Positions 16,910-26,329 are shown, numbered from the stretch's first letter. The stretch is DNA of 64,000 nucleotides from Rossellomorea vietnamensis (GCF_008180415.1 NZ_VTEI01000005.1:138767-202766), one strand, 5' to 3'. Made by a program: numbers and translations. Notes: generated by a model not told the origin, from the sequence alone.

Positions 16910-17463
16910 CAAGAAAATCCTCAAAGAATACAAACTGCTGATTGGTTTTCCATTATCTCTACTAATCAATGTTTTCTTGTTTCTTCAACTTGAAGATAGG
17001 AAAGAAGTTAAAGAAGCTCAGTTTGATAAAGTGCAAGACGGAGTTGAATACGCTATCCAGTTTGGAAATATTCTTTCGAGAAAGTACGCAGAGGTTTCAG
17101 AAGCAGAGAAGGCAGAATATTTAACAGCAATGTCATGGAGCTTGGAACTTTCCACTCAAACAATGGAAACGATCCAACCGAATGAGGATCTATATTCGAG
17201 GCTGGCTGATCTATTTTCTCTGTATAGTTTTATTCCGACATCGCCAAATTTAAACTCCTCTGGAATTAATGAGATGTCAAAGGAAGAATTTTTAAATACC
17301 TTAAAGGTTTGGGTCTCCTGATTTGGAATATATCCATGAGAGAATGGAGGATACAGAACTGGCTTATATGGATGAGGCAGAGTTAACAGCTTTTTGGGAA
17401 ATGATGCTGAGTAACCTACAATCAAAAGATGCTGAATTGACTGAATATAAGTTATCCTTTTAA
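16910..17463 (+). pseudogene. Membrane-anchored protein gene, lost start and frameshifted
   Basis: After AGGAGGG (16900-16906) the frame reads IKKILKEYKLLIGFPLSLLI, a basic N-terminus plus hydrophobic anchor, but the expected start codon position holds ATC. The frame continues to a TGA at 17319; a shift of one base there continues as DLEYIHERMEDTELAYMDEA to a TAA at 17461. So the gene lacks a start and has one frameshift. No family is recognised; the soluble part is helical and acidic. Confidence 0.55.
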
Positions 17464-17594
17464 AAGTGCCAAATTACTTTCTCTGCTGATTTTTCAGACA
17501 AGTTTAATTTTGATAACTCAATTTTCCATATATTTCTATTGATGAATGGGAATAAGAGGAAAAATCGGCGATGGAAAAGAAAGCATATGATTAC

Positions 17595-17936
17595 ATAGCA
17601 AGAGGGTAAGCCCCCGGTGCTAAGGCTTTAAATATATCACTTCCCGTGCGAATGCCGCTGTCCAACTATACGGGAATTTTATTTTGAACAACACCGCAGA
17701 TCTTTTCTAATACATCCAAAGTTGCGAAGCCATGATCGAGCTTTCTACCTCAATGGTTGGATGCCATTAATTCCAATGAGTTTGAAACCACGATTTGCGC
17801 TTGCCGGCAAAGCTCGTATAACAGAAATTGATAAGTCCTCAATAATATATTTTTCTTGTGGTACTGATTTCCGGTTGAACCTCATACCTAGTGCATTATA
17901 ACATTGGTTCTCGTGTAGAATATCCTCGCTCAGCAA
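17595..17936 (-). pseudogene. FMN-dependent alpha-hydroxy acid oxidase remnant (lactate oxidase-like)
   Basis: On this strand LDHGFATLDVLEKICGVVQN-KIPV, then an in-frame TAG, then LDSGIRTGSDIFKALAPGA matches the C-terminal FMN-binding part of alpha-hydroxy acid dehydrogenases (DSGIRTGSDIFKALALGA type). The conserved NHGGRQ just upstream is lost. The adjoining upstream open frame (17745-17936) is not recognisable as the same family, so a deletion junction probably lies near 17750. Confidence 0.55.
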
Positions 17937-18002
17937 ATAGGGTACATCATTTTGGTTGAATTTCTATACAGAATGTACTTCAGCTTACATCAAACAATTT
18001 TT

Positions 18003-18031
18003 TTGACAGAGCACCAATCCCCTTGTAAGAT
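18003..18031 (+). promoter_or_regulatory. Sigma-A promoter of the YeeE/YedE gene
   Basis: TTGACA (18003-18008), 17-base spacer, TAAGAT (18026-18031), 46 bases before the start codon. Confidence 0.6.
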
Positions 18032-18077
18032 ATGAATAGTAAATCCGACTAAAACTATCAGGAAAGGGTGGTTGGTG

Positions 18078-19334
18078 ATGTCTCCAACAAAAGTTCAACC
18101 CATTAATGACGCTAAGGATCCTGTCCTGCGTTCAGATACCAAGTTAAACAATCCTCAAATGCCCTTAATTTATGGGGGACTGATCATGAGTGCCATTCTA
18201 TTAATCTATCTGATGATGACTCAATCAACGGCACAGCCGTTATTGCTTATCATCGGCTTATTGCTTGGATATACCTTATTTCATGCACGTTTTGGTTTCA
18301 CTTCCGCTTTCCGCAGATTCATGTCTGTCGGCAATGGGGAAGCGCTGCGTTCTCATATGTTGATGCTGGCTGTTACGGTTACACTATTTGCCCCAATTCT
18401 CGCATTCGGTTTATCTTTTTTTGGAGGTCCGGTGAATGGTTATGTATCACCGGTAGGGATCAGCCTCGTGGTGGGTGCGTTCATGTTCGGGATTGGAATG
18501 CAGCTTGGCGGCGGCTGTGCCTCTGGTACTCTTTATGCAGTAGGCGGCGGACGCTCTGTCATGTTCATAACTTTATTGTTCTTCATTATTGGCGCAACCG
18601 TGGGTGCGGCACATTTGCCTTTCTGGACTGAGGAACTTCCATCCTTTGAACCGATTTCACTGGCAACTTCCACAGGTTTAGGCTACGGCGGTGCCTGGGT
18701 ACTTTCTCTAGCACTTTTCGCTCTTATCGCATGGATTTCCATTGTGGTGGAAAGAAAGAAGAAGTCACCTAAAATGGCACCGGTTCCTTCTGCAAGTGGA
18801 TGGAAAAGAGTTTTACGTGGTTCTTGGCCATTATTCGCTGCAGCGATTGCGCTTGCAGTTCTTAATGCATTGACTCTGATGACACGCGGTGCTCCTTGGG
18901 GAATCACTTCTGCGTTTGCCCTGTGGGGTTCTAAAGCAGCGGTGTTCTTTGGCATTGATGCTGCCAGCTGGGGGTATTGGCAGGGAAGCAATGCTGAAGT
19001 CTTACAGTCTTCTATTTTTGCAGATTCTACCACTGTGTTGAACTTCGGTGTCATCTTAGGAGCTTTTATGGCTTCTGCTGCCGGCGGTCTTTTTAAAGTT
19101 TCTAAAATCACTGGTAAGAATGCTGCTGCTTCTGTCATTGGAGGCTTGCTGATGGGATATGGTGCACGACTGGCGTTCGGTTGTAATATCGGAGCCTATT
19201 TTGGAGGCATAGCCTCGTTCAGCCTTCATGGTTATATTTGGGGAATCCTTGCGATGGCAGGTACCTTTATCGCACTTTATTTAAGACCGATGTTTGGTCT
19301 TTCAGTTCCAAAAATCAAAGATACTTTCTGTTAA
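18078..19334 (+). CDS. YeeE/YedE-family sulfur-compound transporter
   Basis: 418 residues, about ten hydrophobic segments, with two inverted sulfur-transport repeats: GMQLGGGCASGTLYAVGGG in the first half and ARLAFGCNIGAYFGGIASFS in the second, containing the conserved cysteines that relay thiosulfate in the structurally known family member (TsuA). Role: uptake of thiosulfate or a related sulfur compound across the cytoplasmic membrane. TTG, GTG and ATG codons are consecutive at 18072-18080; ATG 18078 has the best spacing from AGGGTGG. Confidence 0.85.
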   Translation: MSPTKVQPINDAKDPVLRSDTKLNNPQMPLIYGGLIMSAILLIYLMMTQSTAQPLLLIIGLLLGYTLFHARFGFTSAFRRFMSVGNGEALRSHMLMLAVTVTLFAPILAFGLSFFGGPVNGYVSPVGISLVVGAFMFGIGMQLGGGCASGTLYAVGGGRSVMFITLLFFIIGATVGAAHLPFWTEELPSFEPISLATSTGLGYGGAWVLSLALFALIAWISIVVERKKKSPKMAPVPSASGWKRVLRGSWPLFAAAIALAVLNALTLMTRGAPWGITSAFALWGSKAAVFFGIDAASWGYWQGSNAEVLQSSIFADSTTVLNFGVILGAFMASAAGGLFKVSKITGKNAAASVIGGLLMGYGARLAFGCNIGAYFGGIASFSLHGYIWGILAMAGTFIALYLRPMFGLSVPKIKDTFC

Positions 19335-19342
19335 CAATTTGC

Positions 19343-19385
19343 AGGTTCAGTTGAGGGTATACCCCTATAACTGAACCTTTTTTTA
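19343..19385 (+). terminator. Intrinsic terminator
   Basis: AGGTTCAGTT / AACTGAACCT stem plus T7, directly after the transporter gene. Confidence 0.9.
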
Positions 19386-19387
19386 TT

Positions 19388-19582
19388 AAGGCTGTTTTCG
19401 TATATATTGTTGCTTTCGAAAAAATTCCAAGAGCAGGATTTTTTCCGGATACTAAGAGTTTTATCTATTATCGAGAGAGAGTAGCTCTTTCTTTTCGGTG
19501 TTACCAGTTTTCACCCCTCTTAATATGATTTATTTTTCGGAACGAGTATCAAATAGCAACAAAGTTTACGAAAATTGCCTTT
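19388..19582. repeat. Dispersed MITE-like element, copy 2 (full length)
   Basis: About 195 bp with imperfect terminal inverted repeats: left AAGGCTGTTTTCGTATATAT followed by TGTTGCT; right AGCAACAAAGTTTACGAAAA followed by a GCCTT end. Internally it carries GATACTAAGAGTTTTA and TAGCTCTTTCTTTTCGGT, found again in the copies at 31513, 35164 and 52192. It has no open frame. It abuts the previous gene's terminator. Confidence 0.85.
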
Positions 19583-19837
19583 ATTAAATTAGATGGCTTT
19601 CTTAACCCAGAATGGCTAGCGGCATTTCTGCCTCTTGGGTAAATATCAACTGCATGGTTCTCTAAGTTTTAATTATCACTTGCAGAGGCAGTAACGTTTT
19701 TACGGCTGAAAGCTTAGAATTAACCCCAGAAACAAGGCTGAAAGGAAATTTGTGCTTTTTAAAAGTATTTAGAGGGGGAAAGCCCTTCTTCTTCGAATTA
19801 TTAAATATGATTTATTTGGAAATGGAGTTAAAAATTG

Positions 19838-20332
19838 ATGGAACCAGTAAAGTTTGATATGGTTGAAAGAGATTTTTATTAGTAGGGGAAAGCATTACTG
19901 CTAACTTTTCAGAATCTCTTCCGGATGCCGCCATGAAAGTTCAGCAAGAGTTTGAAGGAAAAATGGAACAGATTCCAAATGCCGTTAGCAGGAAAGTGTT
20001 GATAAGCCCCTATTTAAGGAATGAAATCTTGGTGACTTTTTTGCTTGTTTGGAGGTATTTAGCCTTACCGAAATCCCAAACGGAATGTCAGGGTCAAGAT
20101 ACCGAAGATAAAATTTGCCAGAGTTTCCTGTACAAACATGACCATAGACAAAGCTTATACTTCTTTATATAGATGGATAAAAGAGAAAGGTTTTGAGCAG
20201 AACCTATACGAATCATCCTCTTTTCCTATTGAAATTTTTTACCTCTCTGAAAATCCTGAAGATGAAAAAGTGGAAATATATGGACCGTTAAATGTTTATG
20301 AAAACCTAAGTCGATATTGTTTTACAGAATAA
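19838..20332 (+). pseudogene. GyrI-like effector-binding domain protein, multiply frameshifted
   Basis: MEPVKFDMVERDF opens at 19838; the reading must shift frame near 19880, again near 20045 (EVFSLTEIPNGMSG) and near 20100 to reach ARVSCTNMTIDKAYTSLYRW ... FPIEIFYLSENPEDEKVEIY, ending 20332. These blocks match the GyrI/Rob-type small-molecule-binding domain (IPNGMxxxxIPxxxYA ... Y.WL.E.G ... EIYxP). At least three lesions; not functional. Confidence 0.6.
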
Positions 20333-20581
20333 TTCTTACGATATCCTTAATGTCCTGATTATTCGCATTCTCAATCAGCTCATGTTAAGATGAAACCTAT
20401 ATTTAAAAGGCTGTATTAGATTTCTGCATTCTCTTAAATTTCATTTGAATAATCCACACTTTAGTTAAACCAGAAAATATATTGAAAAAAGCCCTTTAAA
20501 AGAGGTTGATTAAAATGAACAGCTCTGAAAATACCTTTCAGAGTATGAATAATAGGTCAAAATACAAGGGGTTATACATAA

Positions 20582-21127
20582 ATGAGCAGTTTAATTATGG
20601 AGGTTCTAGAAGAATCTAAAGGACAGGATAATCATATACTTTATCATTTTAATAATGAACAGACTTATATTCAAAACGCGGTTGCTTTTATTAAAGCTGG
20701 AGTGAAGGCAGGCAGTCCTGTATTGCTTGTTGAGAATGACAGACATTTACTTAGCATCAAACAACACTTACAGGAAATCTTGAGCGAGAAGGAATTAGCC
20801 AATATCCATTACTCAAATAATTATGATTTCTATTCAGCTACACAAAGTTTTGATCCTGACACGATCATTTCCTATTTCAAGAAAACCGTTGAGCCCTATT
20901 TAAATCATGGAGTCCCTGTATGGACCTGGGGATTAGTTGAATGGGGTGATGAGGAAGATATCCTCGATAAAATTGTTCTATATGAAAATCAAGTACAATC
21001 ATTCACTACTGACAAAGGCCTGATTTCGGTCTGCGCCTATGACAGCAATCTGACTCCTGATGGGTTGGAGGAGCTATTAATGAAATGCCACCGTGTCACA
21101 TTAACAGATGACTTGATAAAATATTGA
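20582..21127 (+). CDS. MEDS (DcmR-type sensory) domain protein
   Basis: 181 residues consisting of a single MEDS domain: HILYHFNNEQTYIQNAVAFI, GSPVLLVENDRHLLSIKQHL, WGLVEWGDEED and SVCAYDSNLTPDGLEELLM are the characteristic blocks. The domain is thought to sense small organic ligands or redox state and is usually linked to histidine kinases or anti-sigma pathways; here it stands alone. It resembles free-standing Bacillus MEDS proteins. No strong ribosome site is seen (ATACATAA before the ATG). Confidence 0.8.
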   Translation: MSSLIMEVLEESKGQDNHILYHFNNEQTYIQNAVAFIKAGVKAGSPVLLVENDRHLLSIKQHLQEILSEKELANIHYSNNYDFYSATQSFDPDTIISYFKKTVEPYLNHGVPVWTWGLVEWGDEEDILDKIVLYENQVQSFTTDKGLISVCAYDSNLTPDGLEELLMKCHRVTLTDDLIKY

Positions 21128-21168
21128 GCTGCTGATCCTTTCGTAAAGATGTAAGCCAGTTTAATGCA

Positions 21169-21219
21169 TAAAAAGCTGCTTAGTTAAGATTCACTTCTCA
21201 ATTGAGCTGCTTTTTTATT
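21169..21219 (+). terminator. Intrinsic terminator
   Basis: AAAAGCTGCTTAGTT pairs imperfectly with AATTGAGCTGCTTTT, with T6 after it. Confidence 0.65.
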
Positions 21220-21243
21220 TTCCAGAACGTTCATTTCTTCTCC

Positions 21244-21408
21244 AAAAGCTGTTTCAGATTGGTGCTTTCTGAGAACCCCGGATACTAAGATTTTTCTTTC
21301 ATAAAGGGGGAGAAAAACTCTTATCTATTATTAAAAGTGGTTTCGCTTTTTAAAAGGAGGATTTGTCAATTTTTCATCTTAAATGGAACAAAGTTTACGA
21401 TTAGAGCT
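21244..21408. repeat. Dispersed MITE-like element, copy 3 (degenerate)
   Basis: AAAAGCTGTTTC at the left, GGATACTAAGATTTTTC inside and GGAACAAAGTTTACGA at the right match the 19388 family, with several losses. Confidence 0.55.
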
Positions 21409-21528
21409 TATCTAAACGGCTGGCTGTCGTCAAATTCCCTTTATTTCTCTCTTCGCTGACTGGAAGAACTTTTTAAATTGGTGATGAAGACCCTTCCCTT
21501 AAAATATAGTCTTACTATAATGATGTTT

Positions 21529-22845
21529 GAACTACCCACCACTTACCGCCTCACAGGTCGCTTGAAGTGGGGGATTCCTAAGAACACAAACCTTTTTGGT
21601 TCGTTTTTGATTAGGCTATCTCCGCAGTCCCTGCGGTTAATCGCAATGCTTCGTTGCGAAGATTTAAACTTGCGTAAAGATCCCTTTGATGGCTGCTTTT
21701 ACAAGTTGGACACGTCCATTCGCGCAACGCAAGATCTTTACCGGCTTTATACTTATAATTACATACAGAACATAGCTGGCTGGAAGGGGAATTTTTCGCT
21801 GCGGCTATCACCTGTTTGCCGTACCATAAGGATTTGTATTCCAACATAGACCTGAATTGGGCCCAGCTTACTTCGCTGATTCCTTTTGAAAGATCTTTGT
21901 TTTTCAACATTTTTTCGACGGACAAATCTTCAATGCCGATAATGTCGTGGTTTTTGACTATTTCGGTAGAGATTTTATCCAGCATATCTTTTCTTGCAGT
22001 AGCGATTTTTTCGTGCAGCCGGGCAACTTTCTTTTTTTGTTTAGTCCAATTCGAAGAACCCAATTGCCTCCTTGAAAGAATGCGTCGGGCATTCATTATT
22101 TTCTTTTCTAGTGTACGGAAAAAACGGGGGTTTTTATGGGTTGTGCCATCTGAAAGAGTAGCGAAATCCTTCAGACCTACGTCGATTCCGACAGAGGTGC
22201 CAGTTTTTTTATAGGGTTGAACTGCTGATTCAGCCAAAATTGAAACGAAGAACTTACCCGAAAGGCTTCGTCGAATGGTGGCGTTCATTATACGTCCTTC
22301 TACCTCACGACTCTTGGCAAACCGAACAAGGCCGAGTTTTGGCAATTTGATGTGTTGATCTTTCACTTGTATATTCCCGTTCACAAACTTTGTGTTATAG
22401 GATTGAACGGGATTCTTCTTCGATTTGAAGCGAGGTAAACGATTTTGTTTCTTGTAAAACCGTGTGTAGGAATCATGAACGATTTCAACTGATTTCTGAA
22501 GGGCAATACTATCGACTTCTTTCAAGAATGAATAGGTCTTCTTGAGCTCTCGAACAGCTTTGATGGATTGGTTCTTGTTGAAAAATTCACCTTTCTAATT
22601 GTTCTGTGCAAGCTGCCCATTCTGTACCATTTCATTTACGATAGACCAATAAGCGTCTTTGTTCTTTTGTTTCCCAACAAAATAGTTGTAGATGAACCGG
22701 CAACAACCGAACGTTTTATTGATTAATTCAATCTGTTCGTGATTTGGATAGATCCTGAATTTAAAGGTTTTTTTGACATTCAAATGGTTTCACCTCCTTG
22801 TAGTAATTATACCAAGAAAGATGGCACTTTAGGAACATATGTTTC
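21529..22845 (-). mobile_element. IS200/IS605-family TnpB-only element
   Basis: Contains tnpB without tnpA. The probable right end (left of the map, since tnpB is on the minus strand) includes the folded block around 21529-21590 (GAACTACCC ... CCACTTACCGCCTCACAGG). The left end probably includes AGGAACATATGTTTC (22830-22844), a palindrome seen near such elements. Boundaries are approximate. The right-end segment overlapping the tnpB 3' end is where omega-RNA is encoded in this family. Confidence 0.6.
21611..22783 (-). pseudogene. tnpB: RNA-guided endonuclease TnpB with one in-frame amber codon
   Basis: The frame from ATG 22783 (MNVKKTFKFRIYPNHEQIEL) to 21611 is 390 codons and has a single TAG at 22595-22597 (codon 63); the sequence continues in frame as KGEFFNKNQSIKAVRELKK. 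RuvC residues are present: Asp201 (GIDVG), Glu285 (GIEDLS) and Asp368 (HQRDLYASLNL), plus a zinc-finger CSVCNYK...CPTC. Apart from the amber codon the nuclease looks intact. A separate start at 22525 would lack the N-terminal wedge domain. TnpB is an omega-RNA-guided nuclease that maintains its transposon. Confidence 0.8.
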
Positions 22846-23016
22846 TTTCGAAGTATTTTTAGTAAAGACCAAAAGGCAGGCGATTCATCTCCCCCTTACC
22901 GTTGGACTATGCCCTTCACACGGTTGAAGAGGGAGTTTTCTCGCGATTTTTGGATAAAAATTGTTTGCAAAGAACAAAAAACCAAGTTCATTTTTTACAG
23001 AGAGGAGGATGCCTTA

Positions 23017-23193
23017 ATGTGGTGGGTGCCTGTTTTAATCATTGGGATACTGTTGTTCGCCTTTTTGATAGATATGAGAAGAAAGAAACGGGGGAACGAT
23101 CATAATATCAAGGGAATTAATCCTGGAGAAAGACCTGGGGAAGATAAGAATTACAATGCAGGACCGGGATCCGGACCTGGAAATGGACCTTAA
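23017..23193 (+). CDS. Small membrane protein with Gly/Pro tail, 58 aa
   Basis: AGAGGAGG lies eight bases before the ATG. Residues 2-19 form one membrane helix (WWVPVLIIGILLFAFLID), then a basic cluster MRRKKRG and a polar tail with Gly-Pro repeats (GPGSGPGNGP). Type I-like topology with the tail in the cytosol is expected from the basic cluster. No named family is recognised. Confidence 0.65.
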   Translation: MWWVPVLIIGILLFAFLIDMRRKKRGNDHNIKGINPGERPGEDKNYNAGPGSGPGNGP

Positions 23194-23316
23194 ATGTAAA
23201 GTATTTGCAAATGGGTATAGGAAGCATTAATTAACGAATACTACCATTGGAGTAAACTCATAGGAGATAAATATAGTCTTCTGTAGAGGTTTACAGTAAA
23301 AAAGGAGGTAGTATTC

Positions 23317-23808
23317 ATGAAGAAAAAAGGAATTATTTTGTTAATGGTCATGAGTATATTCATGTCATTGGCAAATAGTGCTTTTGCAGCAGAAACCCCC
23401 GGGAGTAAGAAGGATATTATTGATACGGCTGTAGAGGCTGGTGAATTCACAACCTTGGCAGCAGCCTTGCAGAAAGCCGGATTGGTAGAAACGTTGAAGG
23501 GAGAAGGCCCTTTCACTGTTTTTGCGCCTACGGACGCAGCCTTCGAAAAACTTCTAACCAAATTAGGCATCACTGCAGAAGAACTTCTAGCAAGAGAGGA
23601 CTTGAAAGATATTCTGCTGTATCATGTTGTCCCTGGAAAGGTTCTTTCAACTGACTTGAAAGACGGCATGAAGGCAGAGACTCTTGCCAAGAAAACAATA
23701 GATGTATCCCTTGACCCTGTACGAGTGAATAATGCCAATGTTGTAAAAGCGGATATCGAAACATCAAATGGTGTCATACATGTGATTGATGAGGTATTAA
23801 TTCCTTAA
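23317..23808 (+). CDS. Secreted fasciclin (FAS1) domain protein
   Basis: 163 residues. Residues 1-25 are a signal peptide ending ANSAFAAE; the remainder is one FAS1 domain with the H1 block [14 protein letters not shown], the central YHVVPGKV (YH motif) and H2 [15 protein letters not shown]1 proteins mediate cell-surface adhesion. AAAAGGAGGT precedes the ATG. A terminator follows directly, so it is monocistronic. Confidence 0.9.
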   Translation: MKKKGIILLMVMSIFMSLANSAFAAETPGSKKDIIDTAVEAGEFTTLAAALQKAGLVETLKGEGPFTVFAPTDAAFEKLLTKLGITAEELLAREDLKDILLYHVVPGKVLSTDLKDGMKAETLAKKTIDVSLDPVRVNNANVVKADIETSNGVIHVIDEVLIP

Positions 23809-23818
23809 TGATCATTAG

Positions 23819-23857
23819 AAACGACTGGTCTCTAATAAGAGTTCAGTCGTTTTTTTA
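23819..23857 (+). terminator. Intrinsic terminator
   Basis: ACGACTG / CAGTCGT stem with T7, after the fasciclin gene. Confidence 0.8.
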
Positions 23858-24054
23858 TTGAACTCTTTCTCAAAGCTTTCTTGCTGAATGATATGGATGA
23901 AATAGAACACCACTTAGGTAATCAGATGAATACCCATAAAAAGCAATATAAGAGTTGGTATACGATTCCTAAAATCATCACAAAATACTACAGCTTGCCT
24001 ATTAGGAAGTTTGAAAAGGAGCAAAGTAACTCTAGAAAGGAAAGGTGGAGAACA

Positions 24055-24180
24055 ATGTCTAAAAAGAAAAATAAAGACCTGCAGCATAATCCTGCAATGC
24101 CTAAGAATGACGTGGAATTTGCCCAGGATGGACTCGAAACCGTAGCCTTAAAAGCTCAAGAAAGCAAAAGAAAAAAGTAA
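24055..24180 (+). CDS. Small hydrophilic YfhD-like protein, 41 aa
   Basis: MSKKKNKDLQHNPAMPKNDV ... ALKAQESKRKK. AAAGGTGGAG precedes the ATG. The PKNDVEFAQD block followed by a charged helix resembles the C-terminus of YfhD-type small Bacillus proteins found in spores, but similarity is short and the assignment is tentative. Hydrophilic, no membrane segment. Confidence 0.55.
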   Translation: MSKKKNKDLQHNPAMPKNDVEFAQDGLETVALKAQESKRKK

Positions 24181-24285
24181 TAAAAGCAGCAATAAGAATA
24201 TCCTTTTTATGTTTTAAGGATTAATTCAACAGTAATTTACTGTATAAGACCTAAAGATCCAACTGGAGATAAGAAGGTTGTAAAT

Positions 24286-24317
24286 GATCCCTTTCTGTTC
24301 ACGGAAGGGATTTTTTA
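24286..24317 (+). terminator. Intrinsic terminator
   Basis: ATCCCTTTC / GGAAGGGAT stem followed by T6. Confidence 0.75.
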
Positions 24318-24587
24318 TATTAAATTTTGAGAGTAAAACCGAAACTTTCATTTAGTTCATTCGTATTTATCAAGGAGGGAATATAACAGCCCAGCCATGT
24401 TGACCAGCTTTTTTTCTTTAAATAACATACGACATTGAAACAAAGGTAACCATATTAATCGTTTTAAAAACAATAAAACAAATGGATAATTATAGTAGTT
24501 TCTTGCACTTTTATCTACATAGATTTCCCAGAAATCGGAGACCACATAAACGGTAACCAACAAATAAGGAGCAGAGGTGGTGAACAA

Positions 24588-25148
24588 ATGAAAAGATATG
24601 TCATACTGACAGTCGGAAAAACGCATAGCGGGAAGTCTACCTTTGCGAGATTGCTGGAAGAGAAGCAAGAGGACATTCTTGTTATTGACCAGGATAACCA
24701 TGCTGAATTTATTAACACACATTATAAAAGACTGCTGCCTGAAGAAGGTCCCAACACATTAAAAACAGCCATTACCCAATCTATTGTTGAGTATGCTGTT
24801 AAAAATACAAAAAGTCATCTTATTCTCTGCAACTCGAATCTAGGTCGAAACAGCCGGTCAAGGGTTCTGGAGTATTATCACAGAGAGGGGTTTCACAGTA
24901 TTCTGGTGTATTTCAATCTTTCAGATGTGTTACTACAAGAGCGTATAGCCTGCAGTGCACGAAGCACAAAAATTTTCAGAAGTGCGTCGACTTTTACGGA
25001 AGTCTTAAATCGCCAGAATCAGGATTCAGTTAAGCAAAATAGCTTCTCGCCAAATAAAGGAGAAGCTGACTGTCTCTTTACAATAGGAAAGCCTATGGAT
25101 GTCCCTGTAGTCATTGATAAGATAATTGAGATACTGAAGTTTGAGTAA
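24588..25148 (+). CDS. P-loop ATPase/kinase (AAA_33-like)
   Basis: 186 residues. Walker A GKTHSGKST at residues 10-18 and a following VIDQDNHAEF block, with a NSNLGRNSRSRVLEYY region typical of zeta-toxin/AAA_33-type nucleotide or small-molecule kinases. Cytoplasmic. The acceptor is unknown. GAGGTGG precedes the ATG. It has paralogous relatives in the window at 57274 and 58604. Confidence 0.75.
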   Translation: MKRYVILTVGKTHSGKSTFARLLEEKQEDILVIDQDNHAEFINTHYKRLLPEEGPNTLKTAITQSIVEYAVKNTKSHLILCNSNLGRNSRSRVLEYYHREGFHSILVYFNLSDVLLQERIACSARSTKIFRSASTFTEVLNRQNQDSVKQNSFSPNKGEADCLFTIGKPMDVPVVIDKIIEILKFE

Positions 25149-25337
25149 TAGAAATCAGTCTGTCATCTCTAACATTTACTTTTATCCAGGAAACCAAGAG
25201 ATATTATAGGTTACTCAATTAAGGGTACGAAAGCACTGTTATTTTGAAATCTCCGATAATCAATTCCCCTCCTGTGATTTACAGCTTGATGTAAGACAAA
25301 AGCGCTTATTATCCGTCAAGGTATCGATAAATATAAA

Positions 25338-25375
25338 GACGCACCGAATTCTATAGTGAATTTAAGTGCGTCCTT
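25338..25375. terminator. Hairpin between convergent genes
   Basis: GACGCAC-GAATT pairs with GAATT-GTGCGTC; short pyrimidine run on the + side only. It may terminate the 24588 gene. Confidence 0.5.
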
Positions 25376-25425
25376 CTGTATGTTTTGCATTATAGCCTCT
25401 CTGTCATAAATTCCTTAGTGTATCA

Positions 25426-25563
25426 TTAAGGGGTTTTCAATAGGGTCTCCATCTCTTCTTCGGAAATGAACTGCCAATTTATATTATGAAACAGATCCTG
25501 ATCTGCCGGTTGAAGCAATTTATCTATATCGTCATAAGAAAGTTTCGTTAATGGTTTATTCAT
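25426..25563 (-). CDS. Possible small acidic protein, 45 aa
   Basis: MNKPLTKLSYDDIDKLLQPA ... NWQFISEEEMETLLKTP: composition and amphipathic pattern look protein-like, but the upstream AGGGTTGGTG is a mediocre ribosome site. No family is recognised and no membrane segment is seen. Confidence 0.45.
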   Translation of the reverse strand: MNKPLTKLSYDDIDKLLQPADQDLFHNINWQFISEEEMETLLKTP

Positions 25564-25671
25564 AGGACTTCACCAACCCTTTCACTATATCCTTCGACTC
25601 CTTTTAATGATATAAGGGGGTGATTTCTATATTTTTTAAAATACTGACAGCTAACAGGAGACTCTTGAGAA

Positions 25672-26040
25672 TCACTTCAAGCCCATTTGTGTTTTTGACA
25701 TTAACTTATTTCTTTTAAAGGAAACGCTCAAAAATGAATTGGGGTAGCTGCCGTCCCAAATATACATCATATCAGCGTCTCCCTCTTCTGTAGCAGCCTT
25801 GCCTTCTGAACCAATAATTTCTTTAACTTCTTCGTAGCTCATTCCTTTTTCCAGCTGATTATACATCTCCATGGTTGCTAGAGCAGTCGTTTTTTCCTCT
25901 TTAGATTTCATGTCATTTTCTTGCACAGCTTTTGTTTCTTTCTTATCTGTGTGTTCATCATTACTTCCACTCTCTATCCGGCAGCCGCCAAGTAATAAAG
26001 AAAAGGAGATTAATAGTAAAAGAATCGCTTTGCAGTTCAT
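25672..26040 (-). CDS. Lipoprotein with a DUF3862/SmpA-like domain
   Basis: 122 residues. Signal peptide with lipobox LLGGC (Cys20); a charged linker (residues 25-50); then YNQLEKGMSYEEVKEIIGSE and YIWDGSYPNSFLSVSF, the BLIP/SmpA-OmlA-like fold (KGMSYEEVKxIIG motif). Surface-exposed lipoproteins of this type in Bacillus are of unknown role. AGGAGG lies close before the ATG. Confidence 0.75.
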   Translation of the reverse strand: MNCKAILLLLISFSLLLGGCRIESGSNDEHTDKKETKAVQENDMKSKEEKTTALATMEMYNQLEKGMSYEEVKEIIGSEGKAATEEGDADMMYIWDGSYPNSFLSVSFKRNKLMSKTQMGLK

Positions 26041-26329
26041 TTTTTCCTCCTGGTTATTCTGATTTGTTAGTGTTATCTGTTAAACTATGAGGATAAGGAA
26101 ATTGTTTCAAAAAATAAACTATTTCTTTATAAAAAGTGAGGTGCCTTTACTCCATTTCTGATAATAATTGGATAATCAGAATATGAAAATGTGGAAGTAA
26201 CTTTTCAGGGGTCAGGGATTTAGGAATACTATTGAGGTTAACGTAACTCACTATAACCATTTGTTGTTTTATGCAGGTCTATGAAACTATTTATCATGGT
26301 AAATCATCTTATAAATAGGGGGGAAGAAG

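Noticed and set aside
17990-18060. Riboswitch before the YeeE/YedE gene
   Set aside because: Only about 45 bases lie between the promoter and the start codon, too short for an S-box or other known sulfur riboswitch.
14272-22597. Selenocysteine or pyrrolysine reading of the other stop-interrupted genes
   Set aside because: Stops are TAA at 14272 and 15707 and TAG at 22595; none is UGA at a redox residue, and no downstream hairpin of SECIS type was noticed.
23881-24054. N-terminal extension of the 41-aa YfhD-like protein
   Set aside because: TTG start without a ribosome site, whereas the internal ATG 24055 has AAAGGTGGAG; low-complexity sequence.
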